In this document: positions 57,096 to 64,000 of the stretch, one piece after another
Position numbering within the stretch: position 1 is the stretch's first letter
Layout of the letters: every line of letters begins with the position of its first letter
Origin: Lycorma delicatula
Taxonomy: Eukaryota > Arthropoda > Insecta > Hemiptera > Fulgoridae
Direction: 5' to 3'
DNA length: 64,000 bases
NCBI RefSeq assembly: GCF_047948215.1
Contig: NC_134458.1
Location: 141,774,036-141,838,035, forward strand
The notes under the pieces: model-generated
Seen by the model: only the letters and a program-made list of their open reading frames with translations
The model's database searches: none
Told to the model about the DNA's origin: nothing
Position numbers and translations under genes: made by a program

Positions 57096-59700
57096 CACTC
57101 GCTCATACACTTTTTTTATTTCTCCCCTTTTCTACCTTTTTTCTTATTCCTTAGGGAAAATAAATAAATGTTAAATTTAGTTTATTCTAAATAAATAATT
57201 ATAATAATTTTATTAATTGGCTGTTTCTTAATTTTCATTGCTATACTTAAGTAAAATTACAGCCAGCTATTTTTTTATTATTTTCTGTACCTTTATTGTT
57301 ATTATTTTACCTGTCTTGCCATGCCCTGCTATTAACGTTAAATACAAATGGGAATTATGTAAAATCAATAATGCACGCGTGGATTTCAAATAATGTTGTT
57401 GTTAATACACTTCGTTAGTGTCCTAAATATGTATGTAACACACACATTCAAACTTTTATATATGTATATATATATACTGCCCTTTTATTATTTTTTTTAT
57501 TTATACTCATGCCCGAAAATAAAGTGTTATAATCCATATATGATAGTTACATTATATATATATATAAATATATATTTATATAAATTGTGTAAACTTTTAC
57601 GCTAAAAAGTAGTTATTTTATTTTATTTTAGACGAGACACGTTAAAAAAAAAAATGTATTAAAATCATTAAAAAAAGTGAAATTTCGATGGATTTAATAT
57701 ATAAAATTTATCTGAATTTTGTTTTTAAGTTTCGCTTTGTTTTTGTCAATAATTTTTCGTTTGTATAATAGCTCATCTAGAACTAAGGTCAAACAAACAG
57801 AAAAAAAAAAGTCATGATGATTTTGCTGCGTCTAATCACCTCATACAACAGAATACAGAATTGTATATATATTGATTAAATTATACACGGAAAGGAGGTT
57901 TTAAAATTTCATGAAGACACTACTTTCGTAAAGCGTAAAAAGGGATTTGAACGTTTCGACAGACATCAAAACCGGTAACGATAAAACTGCATGTTAAGTA
58001 ATACGGGTGGTTGGAAGTGATTACGCATCAGTTCTAATTCAGCCTTCCACCAATCATTATCATATTTTGTATAAGTAAATTTATCTGCGAAGTTGAAAGT
58101 CGATATTGTAATGACAATGTTCAATGTAATGAACGAGAAATACATTGTGTTGGGTAGAGGTCGACTAGGGTTCGACCAAATGAGACACTTCTGTATCATC
58201 TGAAAAACTTATCGGTATAATTTGTGTTCATTGAATATTACGTAAATCTACTCTGTGTTAGATGGTTTGATAATGTAGTGTAAGTACACAATTTTTTTCA
58301 ACGAAATTTTAAGGAAGGTTGCATTTCTTTTAATAAAATATTTAACAACACTCCTTGAATCACACCGAATTGTCTCGTTTCCATTTTGGAAAAAGCGGTA
58401 TAATGCTTTGTGTAGACTTGCACACAGTTGGACGTTTCAAGATTTGGGAGTTTTTCCTTTCGTATCGTTTAGATGAGAAACTGGGGAGAAATGGATGAGA
58501 AATTTCTTTATACACTGTATAAGTTTATCTTAATAAGTGTTTGTCAGAAGACTTTTCAGTCGGTTATCAATTTAAACTTGTGTTAAAAAAATTCTTATAG
58601 TTCTTGATTGTAAAAATAAACTGTTAGAAATAAAGGGAAGTTAATGCAACAGCTTTAGGTTTTACGAATTTTAGGAGATTTCACATTGAAAAACTTTAAA
58701 TAACATTTTGATAAATATCTTCTTGGTTTTGTTCAGATAAAATCAAAGGAATATAATAGTAGTTTCCTTAGGCTGAGCTGTGTTATGCTAGATCCCCACT
58801 TCTGAAAGAAAGTCTGTGCGTATTCTGAAATCAGTTTTGGCGGGGAGTAGGGAGGAGCGTCTGCTCTTGACTAAATCTTGATTACTACATTGCGTGGTGG
58901 CAACGTATTTTACCCGCATACTGTCTCTTTGTCATTCATTTAGAGGACTTGCTTGCATACTACCGATTCGATAATGTTGTGCTTGGAAGAGTAGTGATTG
59001 GTGACTTGTTTCTATGATAACGGCCAATGTCGGATGAGTAAATAAAGCACAATGAATTTACATTGAACGCGGATCCGAATGTATTACCGAATATTATATC
59101 CAGTTCTTTAATGAACCGGATAAATTATTAAAATATATATTATTAAGGGATTGGCTGTGTTATAAACAATATTACTCTCAATGAAATTAACTTTGATTAA
59201 TACTACTTGTTCCTCAGATGATTTATACTGGTCACGTACAACAGATAAATATATACCCTTTCTTTTGTAAACATTGGATTATACTATTACCTCCATACAG
59301 TAGGATAAATAGCAATTTTACTAAACGACTATAAATTCACAAAAGATTTAATTACACAAATTTTAGTATAATGCGGACAGTAATCGTGGCACATCTGACG
59401 CTTGCGGGACTGACTTTATTATAACAAAGAATATGTATTACAAATAAACTTAAAAGCTCAAACATAAATAAAGATTAAAAACAAAAACACAGTTCCTTTA
59501 ATTTTTTGGAATTTTTTACGATTTTTTCAACTTATATTACGTCAAGCATTGTTTTAATTACAATAAAATTCCTCGCGCAACCCGTATTAATGTTTTCAAA
59601 CATATTTATAGTACCGACTCAGTTCATCCTTAATTCTGCCAAATAAAAAGTTACCAGCTCATAAAAATAAAAAATATTCTTTGTAAAAAACTGGCAAAGT
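57096..59700. other. AT-rich non-coding stretch
   Basis: No gene can be supported. Short TA arrays occur at about 57458-57475 and 57554-57582. Confidence 0.35.
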
Positions 59701-59714
59701 ATTGCATTACTTTT

Positions 59715-60410
59715 CCGAGTATTAATAATAAAAATTAAAAGAGTAAAAAAAAAAACAGAATATATATTTTTTAGAGGTGAGGAATAAATTTTAAGAGACA
59801 TTTTTCCTAAAAATATTCATATAGGTTTAGTTTAACAAGGGTTAATATAGATTTGCTAAAATAAATTTTCTTTAAATGTAACACTCCCTTCAGAAAAGTT
59901 TAAAATAAGAAAAAGAAAATTTCAAAAAACATTTTGCTGCATTTTAGGTTCGGTGTCTGTAATTTAAAAAACTCATTTAAGTAGCATAAACTTTGAAAAA
60001 TATTTAAACCGAAGAGAGATAAAGCAAAAGAACAAAAAACATATATTCCAGTTTAAGAGATCAGGGTTGATTTTTTGTGGATTATTTATGTATGCATTGT
60101 AGATAACAAATTTAATTAAATAAGTTTTTCTTTAAAATACTTCTGATGAAAATCGAAATTGGTTCGAATTTTGAAATAAAAATTAATTTGATCAGTGCTC
60201 CATATATAGTAATATTTGAGCCAAATTTGAAAAAAATTGGTTTGGTCAATCCTGTATGTAAGGTCGAAAGCAGTGCGACACATACATACGTTTTTTTTTT
60301 CTAAATGAACTAGATGGGGCTTAAACGTAGATATTGCAAAAAACCTGATACGCCATTCCTGACATGACCACCTTTAACATCTATTCTAGCTATATCGTCG
60401 CCAAAGTAAA
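59715..60410 (+). repeat. Dispersed repeat C, copy 2
   Basis: It aligns with 23140-23930 in direct orientation across about 700 bp, with several small indels (landmarks listed at that copy). Non-coding. Confidence 0.65.
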
Positions 60411-60830
60411 ACTTTATTCTGAATTCGCATAAAACCTAAATTTAAGTAAATTATTTCTTCACTATATTATTGTACAATACTCATTTTTTAATTATCCTTG
60501 AATAAAAATTTAATAAAATATGTCAATTCTGCCCTTGTTTAAAAATTAAAATACTTGATAATAGAAAACTTACTCTTACTAAAAATATACTATTACTATT
60601 AAAAAAAAAAAATCAGTGAGAAGAAAATTTTTAAAAATTTGAACGTTTTTCTTCATGTTTGATCGAGCGCATGAAGGTAACGAATTTTTTTTCAGTAAAC
60701 TGGATTAAAATCATTTAAAAGCTTAAGACTTTAGCTTTAATTTCTTTTTTGTATGTATTTCAATTGAAAGCTTTGTTTCAATTATTGTATTGTGATATCG
60801 AATTTGCTATCACTATCGTTGTTATATAAC
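60411..60830. other. AT-rich non-coding stretch
   Basis: No feature can be supported between repeat C and the RTE-like 3' end. Confidence 0.35.
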
Positions 60831-60973
60831 TTTTTTTTTTGTCTTCATCATTTGACTGGTTTGATGCAGCTCTCCAAGATTCCCTATCTAGTGTTAGTCG
60901 TTTCATTTCAGTATACCCTCTACATCCTACATCCCTAACAATTTGTTTTACATATTCCAAACGTGGCCTGCCT
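60831..60973 (-). pseudogene. Displaced C-terminal piece of the RTE-like protein
   Basis: After the SINE the minus strand resumes GRPRLEYVKQIVRDVGCRGY then TEMKRLTLDRESWRAASNQS and NDED, which joins naturally to the end of the upstream frame (VGRPR). SINE plus duplicated target equals 318 bp, a multiple of three, so the frame itself is preserved. Only the stop in the SINE separates the pieces. No stop codon occurs before the A tail; the frame reads through the tail into flanking DNA to about 60778. Confidence 0.85.
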
Positions 60974-61276
60974 CTCTCTTTTTTTTTTCCTGTTTAGCCT
61001 CCGGTAACTACCGTTTAGATAATTCTTCAGAGGATGAATGAGGATGATATGTATGAGTGTAAATGAAGTGTTAGTCTTGTACATTCTCAGTTCGACCATT
61101 CCTGAGATGTGTGGTTAATTGAAACCCAACCACCAAAGAACACCGGTATCCACGATCTAGTATTCAAATCCATGTAAAAATATCTGGCTTTACTAGGACT
61201 TGAACGCTGTAACTCTCGACTTCCAAATCAGCTGATTTGGGAAGACGCGTTAACCACTAGACCAACCCGGTGGGTT
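60974..61276 (-). mobile_element. Full tRNA-derived SINE, 15-bp TSD, inside RTE-like ORF
   Basis: Direct repeats aaacgtggcctgcct at 60959-60973 and 61277-61291 flank the 303-bp insert. On the minus strand the head ccgggttggtctagtggtta carries an A box (tggtctagtgg), and gcgttcaagtccta is the B box. The body has gtggataccggtgttctttg, gggtttcaattaaccacaca and tctcaggaatggtcgaactg, and the 3' tail reads aggaaaaaaaaaagagag. The same family occurs at 17112-17357 and 7491-7565. It is transcribed by pol III if active and mobilised by a LINE in trans. Confidence 0.95.
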
Positions 61277-64000
61277 AAACGTGGCCTGCCTACACAATTT
61301 TTCCCTTCTACCTGTCCTTCCAAAATTAAAGCGACTATTCCAGGATGCCTTAGTATGTGGCCTATAAGTCTGTCTCTTCTTTTAAGTATATTTTTCCAAA
61401 TGCTTCTTTCTTCATCTATTTGCCGCAATACCTCCTCATTTGTCACTTTATCCACCCATCTGATTTTTAACATTCTCCTATAGCACCACATTTCAAAAGC
61501 TTCTAACCTTTTCTTCTCAGATACTCCGATTGTCCAAGTTTCACTTCCATATAAAGCGACACTCCAAACATACACTTTCAAAAATCTTTTCCTGACATTT
61601 AAATTAATTTTTGATGTAAACAACTTATATTTCTTACTGAAGGCTCGTTTAGCTTGTGCTATTCGGCATTTTATATCGCTCCTGCTTCGTCCATCTTTAG
61701 TAATTCTACTTCCCAAATAACAAAATTCTTCTACTTCCATAATCTTTTCTCCTCCTATTTTCACATTCAGTGGTCCATCTTTGTTATTTCTACTACACTT
61801 CATTACTTTTGTTTTGTTCTTGTTTATTTTCATGCGATAGTTCTTGCGTAGGACTTCATCTATGCCGTTCATTGTTTCTTCTAAATCCTTTTTATTCTCG
61901 GCTAGAATTACTATATCATCAGCAAATCGTAGCATCTTTATCTTTTCACCTTGTACTGTTACTCCGAATCTAAATTGTTCTTTAACATCATTAACTGCTA
62001 GCTCCATGTAAAGATTAAAAAGTAACGGAGATAGGGAACATCCTTGTCGGACTCCCTTTCTTATTATGGCTTCTTTCTTATGTTCTTCAATTGCTACTGT
62101 TGCTGTTTGGTTCCTGTACATGTTAGCAATTGTTCTTCTATCTCTGTATTTGAACCCTAATTTTTTTAAAATGCTGAACATTTTATTCCAGTCTACGTTA
62201 TCGAATGCCTTTTCTAGGTCTATAAACGCCAAGTATGTTGGTTTGTTTTTCTTTAATCTTCCTTCTACTATTAATCTGAGGCCTAAAATTGCTTCCCTTG
62301 TCCCTATACTTTTCCTGAAACCAAATTGGTCTTCTCCTAACACTTCCTCCACTCTCCTCTCAATTCTTCTGTATAGAATTCTAGTTAAGATTTTTGATGC
62401 ATGACTAGTTAAACTAATTGTTCTGTATTCTTCACATTTATCTGCCCCTGATTTCTTTGGTATCATTACTATAACACTTTTTTTGAAGTCTGACGGAAAT
62501 TCCCCTTTTTCATAAATATTACACACCAGTTTGTATAATCTATCAATCGCCTCCTCCCCTGCACTGCGCAGTAATTCTACAGGTATTCCGTCTATTCCAG
62601 GAGCCTTTCTGCCATTTAAATCTTTTAATGCTCTCTTAAATTCAGATCTCAGTATTGTTTCTCCCATTTCATCCTCCTCAACTTCCTCTTCTTCCTCTAT
62701 AAAACCATTTTCTAAATCATTTCCTCCGTATAACTCTTCAATATATTCCACCCATCTATCGACTTTACCTTTCGTATTATATATAGGTGTACCATCTTTG
62801 TTTAACACATTATTAGATTTTAATTTATGTACCCCAAAATTTTCCTTAACTTTCCTGTATGCTCCGTCTATTTTACCAATGTTCATTTCTCTTTCCACTT
62901 CTGAACACTTTTCTTTAATCCACTCTTCTTTCGCCAGTTTGCACTTCCTGTTTATAGCATTTCTTAATTGCCGATAGTTCCTTTTACTTTCTTCATCACT
63001 AGCATTCTTATATTTTCTACGTTCATCCATCAGCTGCAATATATCGTCTGAAACCCAAGGTTTTCTACCAGTTCTCTTTATTCCGCCTAAGTTTGCTTCT
63101 GCTGATTTAAGAATTTCCTTTTTAACATTCTCCCATTCTTCTTCTACATTTTCTACCTTATCTTTTTTACTCAGACCTCTTGCGATGTCCTCCTCAAAAA
63201 TCTTCTTTACCTCCTCTTCCTCAAGCTTCTCTAAATTCCACCGATTCATCTGACACCTTTTCTTCAGGTTTTTAAACCCCAATCTACATTTCATTATCAC
63301 CAAATTATGGTCGCTATCAATGTCTGCTCCAGGGTAAGTTTTGCAGTCCACGAGTTGATTTCTAAATCTTTGCTTAACCATGACATAATCTATCTGATAC
63401 CTTGCAGTATCGCCTGGCTTTTTCCAAGTGTATATTCTTCTATTATGATTTTTAAATTGGGTGTTGGCAATTACTAAATTATACTTCGTGCAAAACTCTA
63501 TAAGTCGGTCCCCTCTTTCATTCCTTTTGCCCAGCCCGTATTCACCCACTATATTTCCTTCCTTGCCTTTTCCAATGCTTGCATTCCAATCTCCAACTAT
63601 TATTAAATTTTCATCTCCTTTTACGTGTTTAATTGCTTCATCAATCTCTTCGTATACACATTCTATCTCATCATCATCATGGGCGCTTGTAGGCATATAG
63701 ACGTTAACAATCGTTGTCGGTTTAGGTTTTGAATTTATCCTTATTACAATGACTCTATCGCTATGCGTCTTGAAATACTCCACTCTCCTCCCTATTTTCT
63801 TGTTCATCACGAAACCTACTCCTGCCTGTCCATTATTTGACGCTGAGTTAATTACTCTAAAGTCACCCGACCAAAAGTCGCCTTCCTCTTCCCACCGAAC
63901 CTCACTAATTCCTACTATATCCACGTTTACTCTATCCATTTCCCTTTTTAAATTCTCTAGCCTACCAACCTTTTTTAAGCTTCTAACATTCCACGCTCCG
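61228..64000 (-). CDS. RTE-like endonuclease/reverse transcriptase, C-terminus replaced by SINE
   Basis: At least 923 codons are open. The frame continues upstream of the first internal Met (63939) to the window edge with GAWNVRSLKKVGRLENLKRE, so the true start lies outside. From that Met the order is as follows. The endonuclease has ISEVRW near residue 12, VGDWNAS near 120 and DSDHNLVIMK near 205-212. A basic linker precedes the reverse transcriptase, which has KAPGIDGIPVELL, AFIDLEKAFDNVDW, GVRQGCSLSPLLFN (about 628-641) and catalytic LRFADDIVILAE (about 671). After it come YLGSRITKDGRSRSDI, ALYGSETWTIG and GHILRHP. The product would nick target DNA and copy element RNA. After VGRPR the frame enters the SINE, giving 15 foreign residues (LTHRVGLVVNASSQI and S) and a stop at 61228. 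RTE/BovB-type is my best clade guess. No internal stop or shift remains, suggesting a recent insertion. Confidence 0.9.
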   Translation of the reverse strand, partial: GAWNVRSLKKVGRLENLKREMDRVNVDIVGISEVRWEEEGDFWSGDFRVINSASNNGQAGVGFVMNKKIGRRVEYFKTHSDRVIVIRINSKPKPTTIVNVYMPTSAHDDDEIECVYEEIDEAIKHVKGDENLIIVGDWNASIGKGKEGNIVGEYGLGKRNERGDRLIEFCTKYNLVIANTQFKNHNRRIYTWKKPGDTARYQIDYVMVKQRFRNQLVDCKTYPGADIDSDHNLVIMKCRLGFKNLKKRCQMNRWNLEKLEEEEVKKIFEEDIARGLSKKDKVENVEEEWENVKKEILKSAEANLGGIKRTGRKPWVSDDILQLMDERRKYKNASDEESKRNYRQLRNAINRKCKLAKEEWIKEKCSEVEREMNIGKIDGAYRKVKENFGVHKLKSNNVLNKDGTPIYNTKGKVDRWVEYIEELYGGNDLENGFIEEEEEVEEDEMGETILRSEFKRALKDLNGRKAPGIDGIPVELLRSAGEEAIDRLYKLVCNIYEKGEFPSDFKKSVIVMIPKKSGADKCEEYRTISLTSHASKILTRILYRRIERRVEEVLGEDQFGFRKSIGTREAILGLRLIVEGRLKKNKPTYLAFIDLEKAFDNVDWNKMFSILKKLGFKYRDRRTIANMYRNQTATVAIEEHKKEAIIRKGVRQGCSLSPLLFNLYMELAVNDVKEQFRFGVTVQGEKIKMLRFADDIVILAENKKDLEETMNGIDEVLRKNYRMKINKNKTKVMKCSRNNKDGPLNVKIGGEKIMEVEEFCYLGSRITKDGRSRSDIKCRIAQAKRAFSKKYKLFTSKINLNVRKRFLKVYVWSVALYGSETWTIGVSEKKRLEAFEMWCYRRMLKIRWVDKVTNEEVLRQIDEERSIWKNILKRRDRLIGHILRHPGIVALILEGQVEGKNCVGRPRLTHRVGLVVNASSQIS

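Larger units (their letters stand above)
60831..64000 (-). mobile_element. RTE-like non-LTR retroelement, runs off right edge
   Basis: A T10 run at 60831-60840 is the A tail of a minus-strand element whose body continues beyond the window end. It encodes one long endonuclease/reverse transcriptase, interrupted near its 3' end by a SINE at 60974-61276. The coding region continues to within a few bases of the tail, as is usual for RTE-type elements with very short 3' UTRs. It is the best-preserved element in the window. Confidence 0.85.

Noticed and set aside
62531..62977. 148-codon plus-strand frame
   Set aside because: Antisense shadow of the intact RTE-like protein.

Overview
The window looks like repeat-rich, AT-rich nuclear DNA of an animal, most likely an insect. 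I see non-LTR retrotransposons of RTE-like, R1-like and I/Jockey-like type, several Tc1/mariner-type transposons with TA target duplications, tRNA-derived SINEs, MITE-like families and long microsatellites. A hemipteran is my guess, from the look of the transposon proteins, but nothing in the sequence proves it. I find no convincing host gene, no intact tRNA or rRNA gene and no CRISPR array. Almost all coding-like sequence belongs to mobile elements, and only one open frame is long and well preserved: the RTE-like endonuclease/reverse transcriptase that runs off the right edge.

Layout. 0.4-0.8 kb: one copy of a dispersed repeat whose partner is at 50.2-50.6 kb. 2.9-3.7 kb: a foldback element with very long inverted arms. 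6.9-8.7 kb: a dispersed repeat, a SINE fragment and the 3' end of an R1-like retroelement. 8.9-12.1 kb: two MITE-like families. 13.0-14.35 kb: a mariner-type transposon with 30-bp perfect terminal inverted repeats. 15.3-16.97 kb: a second, decayed mariner-type copy. 17.1-17.4 kb: a SINE. 18.3-21.95 kb: a palindromic composite of mariner 3' ends, with an R1-like retroelement nested in its right arm. 23.1-23.9 kb: a dispersed repeat. 24.8-26.9 kb: a TIR-bounded element carrying a broken cysteine-rich protein gene, possibly a CMC-type (EnSpm/Chapaev) transposon. 26.9-30.1 kb: two more mariner-type relics and a short MITE. 31.5-32.7 kb: a GC-rich island and a short retroposon with an R1-type tail. 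33.1-33.75 kb: a possible LTR plus primer binding site. 34.4-35.6 kb: MITEs.

36.36-43.58 kb is a 7.2-kb R1-like composite on the minus strand, bounded by one 16-bp direct repeat and containing two different reverse transcriptase/C-terminal segments. 43.6-47.6 kb holds an inverted MITE copy, a mariner-type relic inside a long repeat, a degenerate tandem repeat and a possible Helitron 3' end. 48.4-50.6 kb holds dispersed repeats. 52.8-55.5 kb is an I/Jockey-like retroelement relic. 56.95-57.1 kb is a large CT/CA microsatellite. 59.7-60.4 kb is another dispersed-repeat copy. 60.83-64.0 kb is the RTE-like element, interrupted near its 3' end by a SINE with a 15-bp target duplication.

The elements do not form a pathway. 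They record successive insertions: SINE into RTE, retroelement into mariner, and possibly R1 into R1. The most unusual items are the possible CMC element with its unrecognised protein, the palindromic mariner composite, the SINE that has given an RTE protein a new C-terminus, and the single-insertion R1 composite.
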